From Pelagibacteraceae bacterium (lineage in GTDB: Bacteria > Pseudomonadota > Alphaproteobacteria > Pelagibacterales > Pelagibacteraceae): a stretch of 64,000 bases of DNA. Shown piece after piece: positions 52,642 through 60,095 of this stretch (position 1 is the first letter of the stretch; every line of letters starts with the position of its first letter). The notes under the pieces are model-generated. The model worked only from the letters and a program-made list of their open reading frames with translations, was not told the origin of the DNA and ran no database searches. The translations under genes were made by a program, and so were the position numbers. Location: positions 42,165-106,164 of the forward strand of contig VTPE01000001.1 in assembly GCA_008638005.1 (NCBI GenBank). Direction: 5' to 3'.

Positions 52642-53343
52642 TTATTTATTTGAATTAATTTTTAAGTTTAAACTTTCAAGTTTAAATCGAATTAAAAAAA
52701 CAATGATTGAAAAAACCACAAAAGCAAAAAACATTACTAAAAGCGGTGTTAACATTGACGGATGAATTGTTGAACTTTCAGTTAACTTTATTGTTGCAGG
52801 TTGATGAAGAGTATTGAACCAGTCAACTGAAAATTTAATAATGGGTAAATTAGCAAGTCCTATTAAAGCGATAATTGAAGTTAATTTTTCTGCTAATTGA
52901 AATTGAGATGTAATTTTCCAAGTTAAAATGTAAGCAATATAAAATAAGACTAAAACTAACATCGAAGTTAACCTTGCATCCCATGTCCAAAATGTACCCC
53001 ATGTTGGCTGTCCCCAAATTGATCCCGTGAACAAAGAAATAAGCGAAAATGTAAAACCAATAGGTGCAACACTCTTTGCAATAAGTGTAAAAATTCTTGC
53101 TTTAAAAATTAAGGTTACAATCCCGCAAACACTCATGACTGCATAAACTTGGAGTGCTAACCATGATGCAGGAACATGGACATACATGATTCTTGCCGTA
53201 TCGCCCTGCAAATAATCAGCGGGTGAAATAAATAAAGATAATATTAATCCAAACAAAACTAATGTTAGAAAAAATATTTTTACCCAATACAGGTAGTGGT
53301 CATGAAGGTCTCTAAAATTCTTGGTACTTAGAAAATCAAACAT
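52642..53343 (-). CDS. ccmC: Haem exporter subunit CcmC
   Basis: Six-helix membrane protein that loads haem onto CcmE. YVHVPASWLALQVYA, the WGTFWTWDARLTSMLVL tryptophan-rich segment, and HQPATIKLTESSTIHPSML. 233 residues. First gene of the ccmCEFGH run, with a hairpin-bearing leader upstream. ccmA, ccmB and ccmI are not in the window. Confidence 0.97.
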   Translation of the reverse strand: MFDFLSTKNFRDLHDHYLYWVKIFFLTLVLFGLILSLFISPADYLQGDTARIMYVHVPASWLALQVYAVMSVCGIVTLIFKARIFTLIAKSVAPIGFTFSLISLFTGSIWGQPTWGTFWTWDARLTSMLVLVLFYIAYILTWKITSQFQLAEKLTSIIALIGLANLPIIKFSVDWFNTLHQPATIKLTESSTIHPSMLTPLLVMFFAFVVFSIIVFLIRFKLESLNLKINSNK

Positions 53344-53388
53344 TCTTAAAACGTAAATGAATAAGAATTTTTTGGTATGTGTTAGTCT

Positions 53389-53432
53389 GTCCAGTTTGAA
53401 GAGGGAGATTGAGAAAAAACTTCAAACTGGAC
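53389..53432 (-). repeat. 13-bp perfect inverted repeat upstream of ccmC
   Basis: GTCCAGTTTGAAG (53389-53401) and its exact complement CTTCAAACTGGAC (53420-53432) with an 18-base loop, in the 156-bp hspQ-ccmC gap. An outer GTTAGT/ACTAAT pairing (53381-53386 with 53439-53444) may extend it. No T-run follows on either strand, so it is not a classic terminator. A TTTACA-18-TAAAAT promoter-like pair lies upstream on the minus strand, so it may be a ccmC leader hairpin. Confidence 0.7.
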
Positions 53433-53499
53433 TATAAAACTAATCTAATTTTAAAAATTGTCTGTTTACGGTGTAAAAAGTGTTTTAATTGGGGCGTAA

Positions 53500-53832
53500 T
53501 TAGTTTGTGGATCTCAAATACAAACCATCTTTGCCTTGTCCATGAAAAATCTCATTAACTAATGGATGGCTAACAGGTTCATTTCTATCGTCTAAGACTA
53601 AATTCTGCTCAGACACATAGGCCTCATAAGTGATCTCGTCATTTTCAGCAAGAATATGATAAAAAGGCTGATCTTTTCTTGGTCTGACATCTTTAGGAAT
53701 AGACTGATACCATTCTTCGGAATTATTAAACTCAAAATCAACATCATAAATAATTCCTCTAAATTCAAATAAACGATGTCTGACTACTTCTCCGATGGAA
53801 AACTTTGCTTTTTTGGGAATTGCATTTTTCAT
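53500..53832 (-). CDS. hspQ: Heat shock protein HspQ (hemimethylated-DNA-binding family)
   Basis: 110 residues. KFSIGEVVRHRLFEFRGIIYDVDFEF in parts, WYQSIPKDVRPRKDQPFYHILAE, YVSEQNLVLDD, and HPLVNEIFHG match HspQ/YccV. In E. coli the family affects DnaA stability and Lon specificity. The role in this organism is inferred. Lies 35 bases after the DUF3108 gene in the same direction. Confidence 0.93.
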   Translation of the reverse strand: MKNAIPKKAKFSIGEVVRHRLFEFRGIIYDVDFEFNNSEEWYQSIPKDVRPRKDQPFYHILAENDEITYEAYVSEQNLVLDDRNEPVSHPLVNEIFHGQGKDGLYLRSTN

Positions 53833-53867
53833 TGATACTTAAATAGTTAATGATCTTGAGTGATAAA

Positions 53868-54602
53868 TCAAGGGGTTAGAATTGTTGATAAATACATTTT
53901 AAGCTTAATAAATTTTGATTTAGTCTCAAAATATACTGGAATAATACTATTATTAATTTTTGAAAAATAAACGTCTAAATAACGAGAATTTAATTTTTGT
54001 TCTCTTTCAAACTTATGACCAGATATTGCTTTGTAATTTAACCTACAACTAAAAATAATTTGAAAATTTTGTTTTTTATAATCTACAGATAACTTATCTA
54101 GTTTACGAGGAGATAAGTAAACTTCATAAACATCATCTCCATCATAAATTTTAGCTCTAGATCCGCATTGATGATCTAGATTATTATTAAAAAGAATTTG
54201 ATGAACAGCAGTTAACGGGTCAACGGTTCCGGCTAAATCCATGCGTTGGATTTCCTTATAGTTTTTTCCTTTTTTTAGTTGAGTATTATCAATTAAAATT
54301 TTTCCGTCTTGCTTTACGTACTGATAAATTTTCTCTTTGTCTTTTTTTTTAATATTAAAGAAATAGTTTAAATTATTATTACTTGAATCAAATGTTGTTT
54401 GAATAATATTAGAAAACTCTACAAAATATCCAATTAAACCTTGACTATTGATAATAGAAAAAAATTTATTTTGAGCAAAGTTTACTTTAACCTTAATAAA
54501 ATTAATTTTTAAACCATAAACCTCAAAGGTAAATTCACTTGAATATACTTTAGAACTCTGAAAAAATATTAAAAATAGTATTAAAAATAATTTTTTAAAC
54601 AT
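53868..54602 (-). CDS. DUF3108-family exported protein
   Basis: 244 residues with a signal peptide (MFKKLFLILFLIFFQSSKVYSS). The GLKINFIKVKVNF start, GLIGYFVEFSNII, MDLAGTVDPLTAVHQILFNN, and RKLDKLSVDY/CRLNYKAISGH pattern match periplasmic DUF3108 proteins of proteobacteria, whose function is unknown. Its ATG overlaps head-to-head with that of yciB: the CAT at 54600-54602 is this start read on the minus strand. Confidence 0.8.
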   Translation of the reverse strand: MFKKLFLILFLIFFQSSKVYSSEFTFEVYGLKINFIKVKVNFAQNKFFSIINSQGLIGYFVEFSNIIQTTFDSSNNNLNYFFNIKKKDKEKIYQYVKQDGKILIDNTQLKKGKNYKEIQRMDLAGTVDPLTAVHQILFNNNLDHQCGSRAKIYDGDDVYEVYLSPRKLDKLSVDYKKQNFQIIFSCRLNYKAISGHKFEREQKLNSRYLDVYFSKINNSIIPVYFETKSKFIKLKMYLSTILTP

Positions 54603-55146
54603 GAATAAATCTACAATTAAATTTATAGCAGATTTTGGTCCCTTATTAATTTTTTTTATTTACTATAAAAAATTTGGGATGATAGAGGCAATCCTGCCTT
54701 TAATTATAGCAACAATGATTGGGACGGCTTTATTATATTGGTCAGAGAAAAAAATTCCTAAAGTTCCCATCATAAGTGCACTGATTGTAGCTTTATTTGG
54801 TGGATTAACTTTATATTTTGATAACAAAATTTTTTTCTACATGAAACCTACGATAGTTAATATTCTGTTTGCAGGAATTTTATTTTTTGGAAATTACTTT
54901 TTTAAAAAAAACCTACTTAAATCTTTACTTGAAAATTCAATTCAACTTGAGGAAAGGGGCTGGGATATACTGAATATTAGGTGGATACTCTTTTTTATTG
55001 TTCTGGCATTACTAAATGAGCTTGTTTGGCGAACACAAACCGAAGATTTATGGGTAAAGTTTAAGGTATTTGGAATTATCCCAATCACTTTAATATTCAC
55101 GGTATTTCAAATTAAAGTAATCAATAAATTTAAAAAGAATGTTTAA
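54601..55146 (+). CDS. yciB: Inner-membrane septation protein A family (YciB/IspZ)
   Basis: 181 residues, five or six membrane segments. KFIADFGPLLIFFIYYKKFG, YWSEKKIPKVPIISALIVALFGGLT in parts, FMKPTIVNILFAGILF, and LNELVWRTQTEDLWVKFKVFG are family markers. YciB acts in envelope and septum integrity. It starts two bases inside the divergent DUF3108 gene; no leader with a ribosome-binding site is visible. Confidence 0.93.
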   Translation: MNKSTIKFIADFGPLLIFFIYYKKFGMIEAILPLIIATMIGTALLYWSEKKIPKVPIISALIVALFGGLTLYFDNKIFFYMKPTIVNILFAGILFFGNYFFKKNLLKSLLENSIQLEERGWDILNIRWILFFIVLALLNELVWRTQTEDLWVKFKVFGIIPITLIFTVFQIKVINKFKKNV

Positions 55147-55468
55147 AGTCATAAATAATAAAAACTTTAAAGACGAAATTTTTTTTAACAAAAAAGAACT
55201 TGGAGAAATTTTAAATATTTATGGATCAATGGTTTCCAAAGGAGAGTGGAAAGATTATGCAATTTTTATCAATAAAAACGTTGTTGGCTTTGATATTTAC
55301 AGAAAAGCAACTGAAAAACCACTTTTCCAAATAATAAAAAATTTAAAAAGCAAAATTGGACAAAAGTATCAATTAAAGGATCAACAAGGAAAAATTATTA
55401 AAAATTCTGATGAATTAAAAAATATCATTTCAATACTGAATAAAAAAAATCTACGCCTAATCAAATAA
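55139..55468 (+). CDS. DUF2794-family protein
   Basis: 109 residues. [28 protein letters not shown] and [24 protein letters not shown] sequence (here [19 protein letters not shown]) are the pattern of DUF2794, a small alphaproteobacterial family of unknown function. No signal peptide or membrane segment. Overlaps the yciB stop by eight bases, so probably translated with it. Confidence 0.82.
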   Translation: MFKVINNKNFKDEIFFNKKELGEILNIYGSMVSKGEWKDYAIFINKNVVGFDIYRKATEKPLFQIIKNLKSKIGQKYQLKDQQGKIIKNSDELKNIISILNKKNLRLIK

Positions 55469-55470
55469 AA

Positions 55471-55629
55471 ATGAAAAAAAGTTTTTTACCTACCAAAGTA
55501 TGTAAAATTTGTGGATTTAAATTTAGCTGGAGAAAAAAATGGGAAAAAAATTGGGAAAACGTAAAATACTGCTCTAAAAAATGTTCAAAAAAAAGCCCTA
55601 GTCTTTTTAGAACTAGGGCTTTAAATTAA
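55471..55629 (+). CDS. DUF2256-family small zinc-ribbon protein
   Basis: 52 residues. Two Cys pairs (Cys11/Cys14 in VCKICG and Cys34/Cys38 in KYCSKKC) surround [17 protein letters not shown], the hallmark of DUF2256. Function unknown; a zinc site is expected. It starts two bases after the DUF2794 stop. The last 12 codons are formed by the hairpin that terminates the opposite gene (55592-55622), so the tail [12 protein letters not shown] is probably not conserved. Confidence 0.8.
   Translation: MKKSFLPTKVCKICGFKFSWRKKWEKNWENVKYCSKKCSKKSPSLFRTRALN
55592..55622 (-). terminator. Rho-independent terminator of the Bax-inhibitor-like gene
   Basis: Minus strand: AAAGCCCTAGT, nine-base loop, ACTAGGGCTTT, followed by a run of eight T including the stem end. 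An 11-bp perfect stem. It lies 16 bases after the stop of the 55638-56396 gene and inside the coding region of the DUF2256 gene on the other strand. On the plus strand the following sequence is T-poor, so termination there would be weaker. Confidence 0.85.
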
Positions 55630-55637
55630 ATAACTTT

Positions 55638-56396
55638 TTATCTTCTTTGACCGAATAATCTTAAAAGCATTATGAATAGATTAATGAAATCTAAATATAA
55701 AGTTAAAGCACCCATAACTGCTTTTTTAGATGATACTTCTGAACTATCACTTTCAAAGTACATATTCTTAATTTTTTGCGTATCGTAAGCTGTCAATCCA
55801 ACAAAAATCAATACACCAAGAACAGATACTACAAAATAAACTGCTGGAGATTTTAAGAAAATATTAACTAAAGATGCAATTAATATTCCTATTAAACCCA
55901 TTAATAAGAATGAACCCCATCCAGTTAAATCTTTTTTTGTTGTATATCCATACAAACTCATTGCTCCGAACGTTCCTGCTGTTATGAAAAATACTCTAGC
56001 GATACTTGCTCCAGTATATTGAATAAATATTGAAGATAATGATGCTCCCATTAATGCAGCAAAAATCCAAAATACGGTTTGTGCTTTTTGTGCGCTCATC
56101 TTATTTATTCCAAAACTCATATAAAAAACGATACCTAGTGGCGCTAATGCAATAACCCACATTAATGCTGAGGTATAAATGGCAGTTCCTAAAGATGTAA
56201 GACCCGTAATATTACCAGCTTGATCCGTTACGACTGCAAACTTAAAAAGGCCTAACGCTACAAATCCAGTTAGCAATACTCCTGATGCCATAAAGTTATA
56301 AACTTTAAGCATGTAGCTTCTAAGGCCTTCATGAATACTTTCTCCTGCTGTTGCAGAAGTTGATTGAAATCTAGCTATTCTATCTTTTAAATTCAT
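55638..56396 (-). CDS. ybhL: Bax inhibitor-1/YccA family membrane protein
   Basis: 252 residues, seven membrane segments. YMLKVYNFMASGVLLTGFVALG, MSLYGYTTKKDLTGWGSFLLMGLIG in parts, VLGVLIFVGLTAYDTQKIKNMY, and ALTLYLDFINLFIMLLRLFG are typical. Family members are calcium-leak or protease-modulating proteins in bacteria; exact role unknown. A strong AAGAGGAG ribosome-binding site precedes the ATG, unusual in this window, and the gene has its own promoter and terminator. Confidence 0.92.
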   Translation of the reverse strand: MNLKDRIARFQSTSATAGESIHEGLRSYMLKVYNFMASGVLLTGFVALGLFKFAVVTDQAGNITGLTSLGTAIYTSALMWVIALAPLGIVFYMSFGINKMSAQKAQTVFWIFAALMGASLSSIFIQYTGASIARVFFITAGTFGAMSLYGYTTKKDLTGWGSFLLMGLIGILIASLVNIFLKSPAVYFVVSVLGVLIFVGLTAYDTQKIKNMYFESDSSEVSSKKAVMGALTLYLDFINLFIMLLRLFGQRR

Positions 56397-56425
56397 ATTC
56401 TCCTCTTAAAATTAAAATTTACTTT

Positions 56426-56454
56426 AACATATATATGCTAACTATTTGTGACAA
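56426..56454 (-). promoter_or_regulatory. Predicted promoter of the Bax-inhibitor-like gene
   Basis: On the minus strand TTGTCA (56454-56449) and TATGTT (56431-56426) are 17 bases apart, about 30 bases before the ATG, with a GAGGAG site in between. It lies in the 169-bp divergent gap to the aldo/keto reductase; I saw no further structure there. Confidence 0.5.
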
Positions 56455-56565
56455 TTTCAAGATAATCAAAAAATAATTAAATCAAAGACTTAGCTGTTAT
56501 TTCAATCAAAATAGTGGCTTGTATTATTGCTCATAGTTTTTTAGTCATAATGCTGGATATAAATT

Positions 56566-57612
56566 ATGAAATTTAAAAAACTTGGTCATACCGATCTCAA
56601 AGTTAGCACAATTTGTCTTGGAACCATGACTTGGGGTGAACAAAATAATGAAGATGAAGCTTTTAGACAAATGGATATGGCTTATGATTATGGTGTTAAC
56701 TTTTTCGATACTGCAGAACTTTATCCAATTCCACCAAGTGCTGAAACACAAGGAGAAACAAGTAGAATTATTTCAAGATGGTTAAAATCAAAAAATATAA
56801 GAGATAAAATAATTGTTGCAGATAAAATTGTTGGTCGATCTAATATGGATTGGTTTAGAGATAAAGGTGAGCCTACAAGGCTTAATCCAAAACAAATAAA
56901 ATTTGCTTTAGAAAGATCGCTGAAAAATTTAAACACAGACTACATAGATTTATATCAACTTCATTGGCCTGATAGACCTTTAAATGTTTTTTCAGGATTA
57001 GAGTATCAGCATAAAGAAACGGAAGATGTGATTTCAATCAAAGAAACTTTAAATTGTTTGAATGAATTTATAAAAGAAGGAAAAATAAGATCTATTGGTT
57101 TATCAAATGAAACGGCTTGGGGTGTTTTTGAATTCATTAAAGTTGCTGAAATGGAAGGATTAGAAAAAATTGTTTCAGTTCAAAATCCTTACAACTTATT
57201 AAATAGAAGCTACGAAGTTGGTATTTCAGAAATATCCATTAGAGAAAAAGTAGGTTTGCTTGCCTACTCACCCTTGGCAAGCGGCACATTAAGTGGAAAG
57301 TATTTGGATGGAAAATTACCTGAAGGTACAAGATTAAAATTATTTGGTGAAAGGTACCCAAGATATAGAACTCCAAATTCAGAACCTGCAATCAAGGAAT
57401 ATATGAAAATAGCTAAAAAATTTAATTTAAACGTCTGTCAAATGGCAATTAAGTTTTGTGAAATTCAACCCTTTGTTACTTCAGTCATTATTGGTGCAAC
57501 AAAAATGGATCAGCTTGAAATAAATTTAAAAAGTCATGAAATCAATCTTGATGAGGAAGTAATTAAAGATATAAACAAAGTACAAGAAATTTATTCAAAC
57601 CCATGTCCATAA
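56566..57612 (+). CDS. Aldo/keto reductase (Tas-like)
   Basis: 348 residues, NADP-dependent reductase barrel. LGHTDLKVSTICLGTMTWGEQNNEDEAF in parts, NFFDTAELYPIPP (catalytic Asp and Tyr), the lysine of VADKIVG, and LYQLHWPDRP (catalytic His) match E. coli Tas (346 residues). Natural substrate unknown. Overlaps the next gene by ten bases. Confidence 0.92.
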   Translation: MKFKKLGHTDLKVSTICLGTMTWGEQNNEDEAFRQMDMAYDYGVNFFDTAELYPIPPSAETQGETSRIISRWLKSKNIRDKIIVADKIVGRSNMDWFRDKGEPTRLNPKQIKFALERSLKNLNTDYIDLYQLHWPDRPLNVFSGLEYQHKETEDVISIKETLNCLNEFIKEGKIRSIGLSNETAWGVFEFIKVAEMEGLEKIVSVQNPYNLLNRSYEVGISEISIREKVGLLAYSPLASGTLSGKYLDGKLPEGTRLKLFGERYPRYRTPNSEPAIKEYMKIAKKFNLNVCQMAIKFCEIQPFVTSVIIGATKMDQLEINLKSHEINLDEEVIKDINKVQEIYSNPCP

Positions 57613-58106
57613 AAAAATTATCAATATTTTTGTTTTCATTTTTTTTAACCTTGGAAGTAAATGCAAACGTTAAAATTGAAAAAAAATTTAAATTGTGGGA
57701 AAGCCAATACGTTGAAAGCACTGAAGGCAAAGTTTGTTTTGCAGTATCGATGCCAACAAAAATGAGCCCGCCCAATTTGAACCGGGCAGAGAGTCGAATT
57801 TTTGTTACCTTTAGACCTAAAGATGGTGTTTCAAATGAAATAAGTGTTACGAGTGGATACCCATATAAAAAACAAAGTAATGTCAATGTAGGTATCGGTA
57901 ACTCGTCTTTTAAATTCGAAACCAAGGGTGATTTCGCTTGGATGACCAGTCTTGATGATGAACTTAAAATGATAAGAGTAATGAAAAAATCTAATCGAGC
58001 AGAGGTAATAGGAGTATCATCTAGAGGAAACAAAACTAAAGATACCTATTCACTAATGGGTTTTACAGATGCTTATAATGCAGCAAAAAAAAACTGTAAA
58101 AATTAA
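57603..58106 (+). CDS. Invasion-associated locus B (IalB) family protein
   Basis: 167 residues with a signal peptide (SIKKLSIFLFSFFLTLEVNA). KLWESQYVESTEGKVCFAVS, NRAESRIFVTFRPKDGVSNEISV in parts, and SSRGNKTKDTYSLMGFTDAY match the alphaproteobacterial IalB family. The two cysteines (in KVCF and near the C-terminus KKNCKN) could form a disulfide. Despite the name, the family is widespread in free-living bacteria and its function is unclear. Two bases before argG. Confidence 0.85.
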   Translation: MSIKKLSIFLFSFFLTLEVNANVKIEKKFKLWESQYVESTEGKVCFAVSMPTKMSPPNLNRAESRIFVTFRPKDGVSNEISVTSGYPYKKQSNVNVGIGNSSFKFETKGDFAWMTSLDDELKMIRVMKKSNRAEVIGVSSRGNKTKDTYSLMGFTDAYNAAKKNCKN

Positions 58107-58108
58107 GT

Positions 58109-59296
58109 ATGAAAAAAATTAAAAAAATTGTTCTAGCTTATTCCGGAGGACTAGATACTTCGGTCATACTTAAATGGCTTCAGGATCAATATAATGCTGA
58201 AGTTATTTGCTATACATCAGATTTAGGCCAAGACATTGATAGAAAAGCTATTTACCAAAATGCAAAAAAGCTTGGTGTAAAAAAAATTATTATTGAAGAT
58301 TTAAAAGAAAAATTTGTAAAAGATTATGTGTTTCCAATGATAAGAGGTAACGCTCTTTATGAAGGTATTTATTTATTGGGCACATCTATCGCAAGACCAT
58401 TAATAGCAAGAAGACAGGTAGAAATTGCAAAAAAATATGGTGCCGAAGCTGTCTCACATGGCGCGACAGGTAAAGGTAATGATCAGGTAAGATTTGAACT
58501 TGGTTATTATTATTTTGGACCTAAAATTAAAGTCATTGCTCCATGGAGAGAATGGAATTTAAATTCTAGAAGCGCTTTAATACAATATGCAAAAAAAAAT
58601 GGAATTATTGTTCCAAAAGATAAAAAAGGAGCCCCTCCCTTTTCAGTAGATGATAATTTATTACACACTTCCACTGAAGGTAAAGTTTTAGAGGATCCCA
58701 AAAAACCTGCTCCAGAATATATTTTTCAAAGAACAGTTTCTCCTGAAAAAGCTCCAAACAAACCTACATTGATTACACTTGAATATCAAAATGGTGATCC
58801 AATAAAATTGAATAATAAAAAACTCTCTCCAGCAAAACTTTTAGATAAACTAAATATGATTGCGGGCAAAAATGGAATTGGTCGTGTAGATTTAGTTGAA
58901 AACAGATTTATAGGAATCAAATCTAGAGGCGTTTATGAAACACCAGGTGGAACTGTTTTGTTGTTCGCCAATCGAGCAATACAATCTGTGACGCTTAATA
59001 AAGAGACGATGCATAAAAATGATGAACTCATGCCTAGATATGCAGAGCTCATTTACAATGGATATTGGTACTCAAAAGAGAGATTTAAAATTCAGAAAAT
59101 GATAGATAAAAACAGATCTCAAATTAAAGGTAAAATTAAACTTAAATTATACAAAGGTAATATTACTATTGTCTCAAGGATTTCTAATAGCCGCTTATAT
59201 TCTCTAAAAAAAGTCTCTTTTGAAGAAAACAAAACATTTAACAAAAAAAATGTAGAGAATTTTATAAAAAAACACTGTAAGCTTTTAAGAAAATAA
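58109..59296 (+). CDS. argG: Argininosuccinate synthase
   Basis: Joins citrulline and aspartate with ATP in arginine synthesis. PP-loop SGGLDTS (residues 12-18), SHGATGKGNDQVRFE, DDNLLHTSTEGKVLEDP, and GRVDLVENRFIGIKSRG. 395 residues, family length. Directly abuts the PsiE-like gene. Confidence 0.98.
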   Translation: MKKIKKIVLAYSGGLDTSVILKWLQDQYNAEVICYTSDLGQDIDRKAIYQNAKKLGVKKIIIEDLKEKFVKDYVFPMIRGNALYEGIYLLGTSIARPLIARRQVEIAKKYGAEAVSHGATGKGNDQVRFELGYYYFGPKIKVIAPWREWNLNSRSALIQYAKKNGIIVPKDKKGAPPFSVDDNLLHTSTEGKVLEDPKKPAPEYIFQRTVSPEKAPNKPTLITLEYQNGDPIKLNNKKLSPAKLLDKLNMIAGKNGIGRVDLVENRFIGIKSRGVYETPGGTVLLFANRAIQSVTLNKETMHKNDELMPRYAELIYNGYWYSKERFKIQKMIDKNRSQIKGKIKLKLYKGNITIVSRISNSRLYSLKKVSFEENKTFNKKNVENFIKKHCKLLRK

Positions 59297-59680
59297 ATGA
59301 AAAATTTTATCAGATCTGTTCAACTTTTTGGTGCCGCTATAGTATTGATTGCTACAACAATAGCTTTTCTTTTAGAAATTTTTCATATGTACGAAAATCA
59401 AAAAATACAGTTAGCAGATTTATTACTACTATTTATCTATCTCGAAGTTATGGGAATGATAGGAAATTACTGGAGTAACCAAACGATAAGATTAACTTAT
59501 CCTTTATTCATAGCCATTACAGCACTCGCACGATTAATCATCTTACAAAAAAAAGACATTGATGCTTCAGTATTAATTTACGAGTCTGGAGCAATACTCT
59601 TGCTAGCAATTGCAATTGTAGTTTTAAAACTCAGAAAAAGTAAGATGTTAAAGATTAATCTAAGAAATGATGATTTATAA
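59297..59680 (+). CDS. PsiE-like (phosphate-starvation-inducible) membrane protein
   Basis: 127 residues with four membrane segments. KIQLADLLLLFIYLEVMGMIGNYW and LFIAITALARLIILQKK match the PsiE family (PF06146); function unknown. Its ATG follows the argG stop without a gap, so it is probably expressed from the same transcript. No phosphate-box is visible nearby. Confidence 0.8.
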   Translation: MKNFIRSVQLFGAAIVLIATTIAFLLEIFHMYENQKIQLADLLLLFIYLEVMGMIGNYWSNQTIRLTYPLFIAITALARLIILQKKDIDASVLIYESGAILLLAIAIVVLKLRKSKMLKINLRNDDL

Positions 59681-59925
59681 AAAATTTGACAATAATATAA
59701 TCTTTTTCAAAATAGATTAAAGAAAATAAAGCCGTTGAAAAAACAAAAGAAAATATTTTAATTTTAAAATTAAAAAAAATATCCGCTTAAAATAACAATT
59801 ATTTTAAAACACAACATCAAATTGAATTTAATTTTTAATAGAAGTTAATGATTTTATTTATTTATTTTTTTTAGTTTTTTTAAAAGTTGAAATTTGATTA
59901 TTTTTTGTAAAGCTGTTTATGTAAT
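59681..59925 (+). other. AT-rich gene-free stretch
   Basis: About 245 bases, nearly all A and T, with homopolymer runs and stops in every frame. I see no gene here. Near its right end a TTGATT (59894-59899) and TTATGT (59917-59922) pair, 17 bases apart, could serve as a plus-strand promoter for the structured element that follows. Confidence 0.4.
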
Positions 59926-60095
59926 TGTTGGAGGAGGTGTCAATGTCACCACCTGAAATTTAAAGAGACGGAGTATTAATCCGTATACTTTAAGTTGTAA
60001 CACTTAAAATAGAATTCATTTTTCTAAATGAATTCAGTCGAAAGACTATTAATAAAGGGGGCTCCTCTAGCGAGGAGCGTTCCCCGAAATTTTAT
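59926..60095 (+). ncRNA. Candidate structured RNA with six consecutive hairpins
   Basis: Six stem-loops follow one another: 59932-59954 (8 bp with one A-A mismatch), 59968-59984 (ACGGA/TCCGT), 59989-60008 (TTTAAGT/ACTTAAA), 60012-60035 (10 bp, GAATTCATTT/AAATGAATTC, loop TTCT), 60036-60047 (AGTC-GAAA-GACT, GNRA loop) and 60057-60085 (11 bp with a three-base bulge). The last one is followed by ATTTTATT and could end a plus-strand transcript. G+C is clearly higher than in the preceding stretch. It lies between convergent genes, so it is not a leader. No match to tmRNA, 4.5S, RNase P or 6S landmarks that I know. Confidence 0.5.
60057..60085 (-). terminator. folD terminator with the stop codon in its loop
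   Basis: Minus strand: GGGG-AAC-GCTCCTC-GCTA-GAGGAGC-CCCC followed by TTTATTAATA. The folD stop TAG (60069-60067) starts in the tetraloop, so the ascending arm encodes the last residues NAPR. The T-run is short. The same hairpin may end the plus-strand element. Confidence 0.65.

Noticed and set aside
53389..53432. Rho-independent terminator of hspQ
   Set aside because: No T-run follows the stem on either strand, and the loop of 18 bases is large for a terminator.
57563..58033. 156-codon minus-strand frame opposite the IalB-like gene
   Set aside because: The plus-strand frame has a signal peptide and IalB motifs; the minus frame shows no recognisable family.
59926..60095. tmRNA or 6S RNA
   Set aside because: No tag-peptide reading frame ending in AA, no tRNA-like acceptor, and no long-range pairing of the ends as in 6S RNA; the stems are all local.
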